Below the pieces are notes generated by a model. It ran no database searches. It saw nothing but the letters and a program-made list of their open reading frames with translations, and was not told the DNA's origin. Shown here in pieces: positions 40,101-51,900 of a DNA stretch of 64,000 bases. The DNA lies in contig JBAJFG010000147.1 of NCBI GenBank assembly GCA_037903475.1, forward strand, positions 1 to 64,000, in the 5' to 3' direction. Each line of letters starts with the position of its first letter. The first letter of the stretch is position 1. This DNA comes from Ancylostoma caninum. Lineage: Eukaryota > Nematoda > Chromadorea > Rhabditida > Ancylostomatidae. The position numbers and the translations under genes were made by a program.

Positions 40101-43100
40101 GCATATATAGAACTATTGATTTAACAAACAAAAACATGTTTTATATAAGCACGCATATGTTATTCGTGAGATTTGCATTTTTCAATCTCATGCAAAGCAT
40201 GATTCCTAGGTGTCCTGAGTTGTGTTTGAGGCTTTGCTGCATCTCGTGGGGCCCCACAGATTGAAAATCCCCCCCCCCCCAACTCGTGCCGCTAACGGTT
40301 ACCTCAACGTCCAACTCATTTTGGAATGCATACGGTGTGGTGTGGTACATTAACACAAGTAAATGGTATGAGGGTGGGACAGAGAATATTCAGCAGTAGC
40401 AGTATGGGATGGAAGGGAGCGCGTTAGGGAGCGATACCAATACGTCCTGCTTTTCGGAACATCGCTTTAATATCCCACGACAAAAATTGGATGGAGTAAT
40501 GGAAGGAGGGGGAGGAGGGGGGTGACTTGCTTATCACTTGGATAAATATATGAGATGATTTTGTGGAACAGCAGTGCTTACACATTTGAGAATATTTGCA
40601 ATATACTGCTCGACATGCTTTTGCGCTTTTATGGAGCGAATAACTGGTAAGTAGGATGAAGAAGAGCTGTCTCTCCACACCTCCTTCACCCTAACCCCTG
40701 AACCGCTCTTCTAATTTGACTCTTTTGCTCGTAGACCCAGCTAAACTAAGCTCGGCAAAAATTTATTTTACTTATTCTTACCCTTGTTACTCATTGACCA
40801 ACTGGCACATGAACAAATAGAACACAAAGAAAGAGAAGCCGCAAGGATATTCGCGAGAAACTCGCAGGAACTTTTTACTGAGGGTATTTACCTGGCTGCT
40901 CGAATTGCGGTGCGTAACGAGGGCACTCCGTGTTTTGCGGTTTCCATCCGATGGCAGCCCATGATTGTCCCGGATACCGCAGAACAACTTCAATTTCGTC
41001 CTGAATAGAATAGAAGTCAGGGTGTGAAACGAGGAAGTCCTATTTTAACTCTATCGGCTTCAGAAAACACGCTGTGTATAATCCACACTTTTTCTGGCAA
41101 CAGCGGGATAGTCGACGAAAGTTTCTCTGATACGAACAGACAACAGTGACACTTCTCCGAGAACTCAGTGAGGAAGTGCATTTTTTTGACTCTGAAGATG
41201 GCTCCCTATTGATCAAACCAAAAAGAACCTCCAAAGGAGGCTGTTTCTAAGGCATTTCTTGGAAAAGAGAGGAAAGAATGATTGAAGGCCAGAAGATGAA
41301 AAGAACGAGTCTGAAAACTGGCACTGTACGTTAAAAAATGATGAAAATCGACCAGAATCACACCGTTCACTCATCCATTCTTTCACTCAGCCATCTACTC
41401 ATTTATTCCTCTCTCATTGATTCATTCAAGCACTTATTCCTACCTTCCTTCCATCATTCTTTCATTCACTCGCTTAGCTATTCATCCGTTCATTCCGTCA
41501 TTCATTCATATGTTCATTCATTCATTCATCCATTTATTCATTCATTCATTCAGTCATCAATACATCCATCTAACTGCCCACTCATTTTTCCGTTCGATCA
41601 CACATTTACAACACTGTTACCGTTAAGATTCAACGTCAATGTCAAAATGCAACGAAGAACAAGTACGTTGACTCCACAGCTGATGGAAGGCGGCATTGAA
41701 AAAGAATCGAAATTATTTAAAAAATAACAAAAAAATGATGAAGTTTAATGAACTCTATCTGGTTCAACACCTCGAAATTGGACCACTCTCAGTATAAAAG
41801 TGATACTCCTTGAAGTTCGAATTTCTCCGAACAATTTTTCAGCCTTGAAAACACTTCAATACATCAAAAACATCCAAAATACTTGTCTTTTTTGTTTACT
41901 TGTCCTAAAAGTGTTAACTTTTCTCCGTGTACTTACTGTGCGTAAAAAAGCAGATAGAGATTTCCGCGATGGCATTAGGTTCGGATAATTAGAAAGCAGT
42001 TTTGACCTTAGTTTCATGTTCTTCACCACCTCCCGAAGGTGTTTTTTTACTAAAATTGAAGTCGCTGAGGATGCCGTCAAGGACATGGCGGCAATGAAAC
42101 AATGGCTGAATCGGGTTGCTCGAACTCTTTCTTTGAGAACTCGAATTCTGCTTCGTTTCTTGCTACGCTGCTACTACTTAATTCATAATTTACTACATGA
42201 CTCCAAAGTGAAGCGAATTGGGAGTAATCAGAGAAATCTGAGTGCTTTCTGAAAAACCAAGTAATTCGAGTTCTTTAGGAGTTGTAACAAATGTTACTGT
42301 CGGGAAGTTTGCTAAACAGATATAAAAAAGTCAGATTTCATTGGGAGAGGGGACAAATAACGTAATAAAATGTTCTCTGAAGCAGAGAACTGACGGCTTC
42401 ACCTGTAGCTGACAGAAATAGAGAGAAAATTAATAAAAATATGGAGTTCATTACTAGCAAAGTTCCAGATAGAGGGAACGTAAATGACCACTTGGACAAG
42501 AAAATGAATTTTCCTCAAAGGTAGATGTTAGAGAGTTCAACCCAGGAGGTACTTACTCCTTTTCTTGATAGACGACCCTTCCCCCTCCTTCATACAAGTA
42601 ACCTTTGTTCTCTTTAACATATTGCGGACAACGTGATGCACATGGTGCATCACGCGAAATCCATTCTTCACGCTTAAAAACCGTTCTCCTGTGCAACTTT
42701 AAAAAGTGTCTCTCAGCCACTGACGCTTGCTATGCAAAAACGGGCTCGCTCCGCAAGGTGTTAAAAAAGTACAGAACGCTGTTAGTCGAAATGGCTACCA
42801 AACAAATTTCGGCTTAGTTGCAAATTTAAATCTAAATTTTTCTCCTCCAAAGATTGTGTGATCAATGAAGGGCAGCCTGATTGTGTCAAGCCTGGGTATG
42901 CGGCTATCACATGCAAAACCACCGAACCACATCTGGAAATGAGAGCGATCAGTAGATTGATTAGCGCCTCCGGTTTCGGTTAAGTTACTCATGTTTCAGG
43001 AGTTCTTCAAAAAGTCGATTTATAAGAGATGAGGCCGATCGGAAAAGTAGCTAATTTCTAATTGCGTTAGTTTGACGCAATTCCACGCATTGTGACCTAA

Positions 43101-46100
43101 TTCGAACTCGTAAATCACCAATTTTCGAACATAACGACTCCATTTCTCAAGGATGTGAGTGCAAAAAGCAAGTACAAAAAATATTCCAGACAAAGCGCAC
43201 AAAAAAGAGAAGTAGGGCACTTTTTGGAGTGTCCTTTTTTCAGATTTGGATCCATTCCAAATGGAATAATCTCTAAACAACCTAATAACACACCTTGAAT
43301 GAGAAATTACTATTTTTTTCGGAGCTGAAGCCCGAGTTTACTGTCATTTTCTGGATATTGGTATTAGTACATAATGGCTGCCAGGCATATGCGAAATTGT
43401 ATGTAGAGGTTTTATCGTGGCAGCAGTACGAAATCGTTAGCAATGAAGTAGAATGTTAGGCCACAACCACAGCTAGGAACGAATAGAAGAGTATAACGTT
43501 CTAGAGACACCAGAATTTGAATACTGGATTTCAAATAAGTCGAAAATTTGAATGGTCGAACAAGAGAAAGCAAGACACTACGTACCTCTCCCTTCCCAAC
43601 CTGAGGAAGAAAGTGGCCTCCTCGTTCCCGAATATTCGATTTCTCAACTCATAAACTGCTGGTTGATGATTTGATTGAACCAGTCAAATTAGTCGGTCTT
43701 ATAAAAATTATAACCATAGTTGTTTTCATAAGGAAAAAGAGGAAATGAGTTCTCAATCAAAAGTTTTAATTTTTGCAGCAGTATCCAAGAAGTCTTAAAA
43801 AATAAGATCCTTCGAAAGATTTGAATATAGTCCACTAAAATAAGATGAAGCCGGAGATCAAACAAGTATAGGCGAGATATTAGGTGTGATAGGTAAAAGA
43901 AAAAAAAACGACGATCTTATGGTGCAAATGTGCGCAAAGCTTACGACAACGATTTACTCTGCACAACTCACACTAACTATCCTCCAGTAGATCTTGTTAT
44001 CTTCCGCTTCCTTCATGTTATACAGCGACTCGTCAAACTCCGATGCGGATTTCATCACGGGGCTTTCTGCGAAAATAAAACACCTATGAATGAGGTGAGA
44101 CGCGTTTGATGTGTTGTTTTTGTACCTTTTTGGCAGTTGTCGCCAAAGAGACCTCCTGCGCAGAAACATTGCTTCTGCGCAGTATCCGAGGTCACCTGAC
44201 ATAGACCGTTCGCTCCGCAGTCCTTGTCACTGGAGCAGTCCTCTGAAATGGTACTTATTCAGTTCCAGGTGGGACTAGTTACAGTATTCTTTCATATAAT
44301 ACACATTATAATAATATTCACAGTCGCCAACAGGATAATATTTTCAATAATTCAATTTTCATTAACTTAAATATTAAAATTAATTTCAATGGCGATAACA
44401 AATTAGAAAATTAGATTTATCAATTTTAAATAGGATTTTATATGATTATAGGTTAAATTTTAATTAATTTAAGTTAGAAGGTATAAGTTTTGGGGGACGA
44501 ATTATATTAGTACGTAATTAGTCAAGCCGCACACTTAAAAAATAACTAGCAAATGAAAGCGAAATTTCATCCCCAGGAGTCCCGCCACTTGTCGGACTTC
44601 GTATCGGTGTCACTCAACGAACTGGTCCCCCTCTAAGAAAGCACACTTCTCCTCAATTCGCTCCTAATCGATTGCTGACATCCTTTGTGCGTTCAAACAG
44701 AAGACAAACGTACATGACAGCTAGTGGACAATCGGATCGTTAATAGCATCGTACTCACCAGCATACTGACAGTAGTCGCCGTAGAAGTGCGGCTGGCACT
44801 TGCATCTGCCGCCTTCCCTCACCCCGTGCGACAAGCAGGTGTCTCCGTCTGGGATTTCTGAAAGTTCAGGATTTATTCGATGGCCATGTCCACGGAAAAC
44901 TTTGCATTTTCTTTCTGAGCGAAGTACCATAGAAGATTTTTTCTTCAAAGGAAATCCACAAATGATTACCAGATCCCAACTTTCTAAAGAAATTGAGAAA
45001 AACCCAGTACCCGAAGGCTGCCAGATGTCCAGCCTGTCTCTTCTTCAGTTTCAACCGGTCGGATCAGAACATAAACCTTCCCGCCTTGGCCTCAAGTTGG
45101 TAATAAATACCTTGCGTTCAGAACTGACATATCAGAAAATACTATAATTCAAAGAAGTACTTCTTTATTTTGCCGCAAGAGGGTTCAGGTATTGTGGGGG
45201 ATTTTTGCAGAAAATTCACACGTAAAAGAAACTTCGTTGTAACCACTCATATGAAGGGCGAAATCCTTGGAGAAATCGATGAGTAAACAAAGTGAAATCA
45301 TCTTGCCAAAATATGAAGAGATTTTTGCATGCGCGTGGTAATATGTGAGCTTGTATGTACTTTACTTGATTTTACCATGACAGCAAGTGAAGACATCGAC
45401 CTCTGGTAACCTTCGACGTCTCAGGGATTTTAATTGCAATTGCATACATAGTGCTGACCTCGAGGACTTAGAAATGGGCACTGCAAGCGGTCCAAATTTA
45501 ACATTGCAGACCGATCCTATCTTTGCATGGGTGGCAAGTTAATGTTTCGGCTCCTGTAGGTCAGTTGGATACGTTGTTTTTTTTTCTATTTAGCATTGTA
45601 GTCTTGGAAAAGGGGGATCGGGAAAGAGTGCAACTTTTAATATAAATGCTTAATGTGATGTACTACGTCCACCACATGCCCAAAATGGGACGAAAGGTCG
45701 TGACGCACTATGTGCATCACGTGATCCGCAAAGGGTTGAAGTTGAGATGGGAAACTACTATTTGATTAGAATTTTATTAATTATTGGAATCAGCTCAGGT
45801 CTAATTTGACAGAATAGCTGTCTGAAAGTCAATGGTTCTGCACTGACACTCAGTACACGGATTAACTACGATTTAAGAAATCCTTGATATACTGTATAAA
45901 TTCGCGTACTGCTCATTAAGACAAACTTGAAAAATATCAAGGGTGCAAGGGACTGCAGTAAAACGGCAGGAAATTTGCCGCTACACGATTTGTAGCAGCT
46001 CTATTCTTATGGTTTCAAGAGCCTTTTTGCAGGAATTTCACCTATATTCCGCCAAATTATGGAGAAAATTCATGGATGAATATATGGATGAATATATGAA

Positions 46101-48897
46101 ATCCAAAGTGTTCGCCGGGTCAGTTACCCAACTTTGATTTCATAGTGGAACTCGGCATTCTTTCCCCCCTTTGCACAAATTCCATGGTTGAAATTCCTCC
46201 ACTCAGACAGAGTCAGGCACGGCTCCTGAGTCAGCGACTTCTATACAGACATGGTCAGCGGCGCTGAGTCGGCGCCGATTCAATTCAATCCCAAGCACTT
46301 TTTGCTGATCACGGGATTGATCTAATGCGCGTGGCCTAGATAGTTCCCAATTCTTCGCTGGTTTCTGTAATTGATCGAGTTCGCGTGTATTATGTGCTTC
46401 ACGGCGAGAATTCGTGGGTCAGCTCTTGATTTATGGACTATACGAAGAAAAGAATCGGCGCACGACCTACTCGACGCCTTGGGTAGTAACAGTTTCGCAG
46501 AATAAACACCTAGAAACTGGTTTGATACTTGTGATTTTCAGGTACGACAACCTAGAGACCTAGAATAACATTTATATAGAACAAAAGGTAGATAAAAGAA
46601 ATCAAATTAAAGGAATTCTTGTGTGGATTCCTTCTTAGACTGGACTCATGAGCTCGTTGGGCCTCGATAACCTTAAGGTCCTTGCCTTTGGTATGTTTTT
46701 GATTATTTTCTGGAGCTTCCTTGCGAGTTGAGAAATTTAAAATCACAGAAGGGGAGGAAACAAGGGGATACAAGATGTTCTGGTCTTGGATGCATTATTG
46801 ACATTACCCAGGGTAAACGTGCTGACGACAAAGTTTGCCAAGGGTTGGTAATTTGTGTAGTATTAACACATTAACCCTGGGTAATCTCAATGATGCATGC
46901 GCCCCGGTCCGTGTCTGTAATTCTATTTTGCTCAAGTCATACTCATTATTGTGTGAAGAAATCAGTAACCCTCCAAACAGAAAGTCGTAGCCTGAGAGCT
47001 CAAACCCAGCGATTTTGGTAATTTTTTACCCTCATATTTTGCTGTAATCCTATGTTTGCCGCCATTACGACGCTGAGAGCAGGACTGGGATACATCATTA
47101 AGATTACCCAGGGTAATCGCTTGGACCCAAGCGCTTACGATTTGCAAGATGTTACCACGCTTACCCAAGGTAAATGCATACGGCTTCAGGTGTCAAGGCT
47201 AGGATGCATGAACACACAACCAAGCGAAACCAGGTTAGTAAATCAACTTTCACGTCCTGTGTACCTCATACTAGGTAGCCCATAGGATGAGCAATCACGC
47301 TAACCATCGTTGGTTGACGCGGGTACGTTATCAAGAACTCCAGCTCAGTTGTGTAACGGAAAACACGACTTTGGATGGTCAGTGTTTGGCCTGTTTGTGA
47401 AGGATGGCGAGTTACGCGGTGTGGAAATGGAAGACGGGGATGAAAGCAAGTTTTATAGTGAGGAAAGAGAGTGATTGTAGTAGACAAAAACAGCCATTCG
47501 TTTCACGCTACAACTCATCCGGTTGAGACACTGAAACACGTCTAGTCTCTCATATCTCGGGAATGCTGATGCCTTCAGGGGGGCAACTTTCGCAAAACTA
47601 CTGGGAACACTATCCAGGCTCTGGAAAATTCTAGATATCAGACATGAAATTTATTTTGAGTGCTGACTTTACCTCTTCAAAAAATGTATTGCTAATCAAG
47701 ATAATAAGCAAGCTATTGCTAACCCACATTGACTGGCCTTTTCAGAGATGAAGTAGAAAATAGGAACTTCTTGAGGAGTTACATTATCCTTTCTTGAGAA
47801 GTTCTATTATCCTTTCTTTTCTTCTTTCTTTCTTAAGGAGTTCTATTATCCTTACCAATCGACCACTTCATGCTCTCAGATTAGGTGCCCTTAACTTCTC
47901 ACAATTCTCTTTTCACTTTCTCGAGTAAGTTACTAGAAATCTCCATTTATGTTTGCAACGAGGGAAACTCGTTGGATTTTTTTCAAGGTCAGAGAATTGT
48001 GGCGATAGTAAAACGACCATATGTTCGATATCGAGCTGTAAGAAGCTGCTGAAGAGATTCCAAGTCCGGAAACAAGGAATCGCGGTCTTTAATCCACTTT
48101 CTTCAATAACTCCACACAGCCATTTGGAAAAGTGATCGTTTTGCCAACAATTTTGTATGGACGTATCGAAACAGGGTGGATCAGAACTACAGGTTCAATA
48201 TGCATTTCTGGTATGAGAAAACTCGCTTTATTCTAGAATGAAACTATGAATAACTAGGCGTTCAAAACAACGTATACCAAACGGTAGAGTGTGGTTTTAC
48301 AGTCTTCAATCCTTTACGGAAAAAGGTTTTTCACAGTCTTCAATCCTTCACGGAAAAATGTTATCTTGAAGCTCGAAAAAGTGCGGAACAATTTCACAAG
48401 AAAACTCTTCATAAGGAAGGAGGGCTATGATTACTTCAATATCCCGTCTTCGAAGGATAGAAACAAATCACTTTTTCTAGCGACGCTTGAATCAAGGCGA
48501 AAATCGTTTGATGTTTATATAGTTCACGAAATCATAGAAGCCGTCAATGGAACACACATTCGTGATTTTTACACAATAGTCCCGTCAACAACGAGGGGAA
48601 ATTCGTATAAGATTTCATATCGTTAACCTAAAACACGGTATAGATCCACGAGTTTCACAGCCCGTGCAGATTCCATGTAAGTCTGTCTGAGCAAAACGGT
48701 GAAAACCAACTTTAAAAGAAGCGCTGCTTCGAAACTTCTGACTTTTTAAATGACCACAATTTACCTATAGATTATTTAACCTGGTTAACTAACTGCTTCA
48801 CAGCTCTTGTGTATTGTGTACTTGTCAATTTTAGTGGTCTGTTCAGAGTCGCTTACACTAACATTTTCTAGCGTATGCCTTAAATAGCGTATTGAAA

Positions 48898-48960
<63 letters not shown>

Positions 48961-51900
48961 ATGCAAGCGGCGAAGTCGTCTCGAGATGAGGATTGCTCCC
49001 TATCAATGTTTCTCTCAGGAGCGGGGCACGAAGAATCTCCACAGCTTATCTGTTTTGTCCGCTGCACAGAAATCATTTGGGTTTACAGGTGTCTGTGATG
49101 CCTAGGACACTAGCATCACAGACACCTGACATCACAAACACCTACACTTGCTCAAAACCCCACTGGAATGCAGAATCGTTGACAGGGCACTTCAAAAATT
49201 ATGGGATTGGTTACAGGTCAACTACCTCGTCGTCGCGTTCCATTCCTAAACGCCTGTGTTGTCCCGGCTGGTGAATATTTCGCCACATACACAAATTGCT
49301 CAGAGCTACAAAAAACCCCTTCTGTGCGAATTTACACGTTGTTGATCTGGAGGATATGGATCATGCAGGGTAGTAATTTGAACCGGATCTTTGAATTTTT
49401 CAAGCATGTCAATACAAAGGGCCAATCGTATTTCCCGAAAAAAAATTTAGTTCTTCGCCGAGCCAAATGTAAGAGAGCATCAGCAAGATTTATTAGTGCC
49501 CATGACTACAACTTTATTGAATAGCTCATCTTTTTAGGTCACACCCGTTCAAACAGTGATGTGTACAGTGATGTGGAGTATAAAATTCTGTCTAAGTACT
49601 CAGCCAAGTTTTTTTTCGGCCTCGAAGGTAGCAATCCTTTTTAGAATGCGGGAAATTTTGAAAAGAAAAAATAAAAAATAAAAGTTTTTATAATAATTTA
49701 TAAAACAAAAACGATGATGGAATAGGCTCTGTGGGACAGACTTCGAGCTCATTCAATTATCGTCTGTATTTATTTTATCTTTTACTTTGATTTCCTTTCT
49801 GGTCTCATTTTCAGAGAGTAGAAGGGGGGGGGGGGATGATGTGTGTCAGAAAAGTGTAAGTCCTACAGAGTTAGAGGAAGAACAAATCACATCTTGCTTC
49901 TTTTTCGCTTTAGAGGAAGAACAAATCACATCTTGCTTCTTTTTCGCTTTGTTTTAATGTCGTTTTTGCTTCGCTTTATTGCCTTGCCAGAGAAATTCGC
50001 AGGTAGTCACTGAGGTACACAGATCCAGAGCAACCTTCTAATTATAGACCAAATTAATTAGATTTTATAATTGAAATTTTGATGTTATCAAATTCTGAAC
50101 AATTTATGGTAGACTTGGAACTGGATTGAACATACATACATACACAGGGTTACCGAAACAATGAGCATCACAAGGAACGCTATTTTTCCCTTTGTGAGCT
50201 ACAACTAGTTTTTGTTTATTATTGCAATGGGTTTACAACTACATGGAAATTGTTCTATACAAAAAAAAAATTGAGTGGGCCTTATCTGGCCATGATGCAG
50301 GCCTTCAACATCGACACCAGGAAACCAACCGTGCGCTACATATTTCACAGAGTGCGGTCCAATTTTCTACTTACGGTAGCATTTCCTTCGTTCATTCATC
50401 ACCTTATGATATTATGATATTCTGAACCATGAATTCGTCTTTATTGCTGCGTTAGACTCTCCAGAGTGGTGGGTAACAATAACTTGCGCAAGAAGACTCA
50501 CTGTGCGAAAAAGCTCGCATCGCTCCAGGAAATTCAATGGAACGGAGGACGAAAGAAAAAACATCTGATAGCCTATCAATCATGTAGGAAATGAAAAAGT
50601 GATAACAATTATAAGTAGAAATAAACAAAAGCGCCAATTGAGGCGCCCATATTTTTGGGCCACCCTGTAGAAGCTCATTTTTCCACATAGCTGGGACAAG
50701 TGCTGCAGGTACATCGCTTCTCTTCTGTTTCATTTGGCTCGAAGACTGCCGAGGGAAATTTTGATACATTAGTTCTCGCCTATCAACGTGAGCATCTAGA
50801 TTGGTTGCCATAACATTGCAGGAAAAAGTGACGTCATCGACTGTTTCAGAACCTGCTCCTCGGGTTAAACAGATGCCCCAAAATTAGAGCAAATAAACGC
50901 CTTACGACAAAAAAGTAGCGTGAACTCTCCAAGCTGGCGCCAAGATACAGTGGCGGCCACATATTTATTTAGCAAACCCAGATTTCGGACCATGAAATTT
51001 TCGGAATATCTAAGCCCAGCGATGAGCAATCAAAATCAAGTTTGAGTATGTGTTGAGGCTCTATTGAGGCTTCCTTCCTCTTGCTTCTCACTGGCACAGA
51101 ATAAGTTGGAACTAGAATAAAAAATAAAATTTCAATTTTGTTAGTTTTCTTGAACTGTACAAAAGTTTTTTTACCTACCTATGGAAAGAAGTGAAATGGT
51201 GATTTGAATCAGGCACTTTTCTGGTTAACATTCTGCTGTGAAGACTATGTATTAGCGTACTTTCCGTACCAGCTGGAGCCAGGGACAGAAACGAATCGTC
51301 AAATTTGTCGAAAATTCCACTTTATAGAATCCTGAGAATAAAGCAAGCTTTGGGATTTTCCAATGGGTTCCTGAATTCCTGCTAGTTTTGCAGATCAGAG
51401 AAAAATCCACAGCAGAAATGCATGTTTTCTTTCTGTTTTCACCACGAATCCTTTTTTCGCAAATTTTTCAGCTGTGTGGACAGCGCGTGTTCTTCCATGA
51501 GGTGAAAAACTGCGCATCAAAACTAGTAAGTTAAAAGCGCACTGATATCGGGAATAAAATCACATTCCCCCTTGATTCGATGAAATCGAGTGAAGAGAAA
51601 CAAGAATATTTTCAAAAGTACTGCATTTTCAGTTCTATATGCAAACAATGAGTGCAGATCTATTCAGAAACATTTTCTAAAGGGGTAGAGCAGAGGTAAG
51701 AAAGAGAATGTTATGCCTTACCATGATCTGGAGCACTGTCCTGATAGCATACTCGAAGCCAGGGACACGAATTTTATATTTAAATCAGTTGATCGCAGAA
51801 AATTGGCAGCGTGCTAAGTATGTGGCCGCCACTGTATGTGGGTCTATGGTCTACTTTTAGCCTACATAGTTCACTCACAGTCCACTCCCCGTGCAAGACA

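Larger units (their letters stand above)
40892..44066 (-). other. Gene 1 exons 7-8: first half of DOMON A
   Basis: Residues 219-286. The chain enters the DOMON fold with YNMKEAEDNKIYWRIV, then the strand pair DEIEVVLRYPGQSWAAIGW and a Cys-containing loop (NTECPRYAPQF). A DOMON should continue with an E-C-T-D-M-V-V-G strand, but exon 9 is a Ser/Thr linker instead. The missing strands are found 695 residues later in exons 24-27. Exon 7 ends on a strong GTGAGT donor, which fixes phase 0. Confidence 0.82.

Noticed and set aside
48785..49076. Repetitive Leu-Phe-Ile-Tyr open frames
   Set aside because: Translation of the AAAT microsatellite, not a protein.
50141..50669. Possible element with CAGGGT termini and a Tc-like GGCCCAAAAATATGG end
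   Set aside because: The two ends match only loosely and lack a consistent TA duplication.
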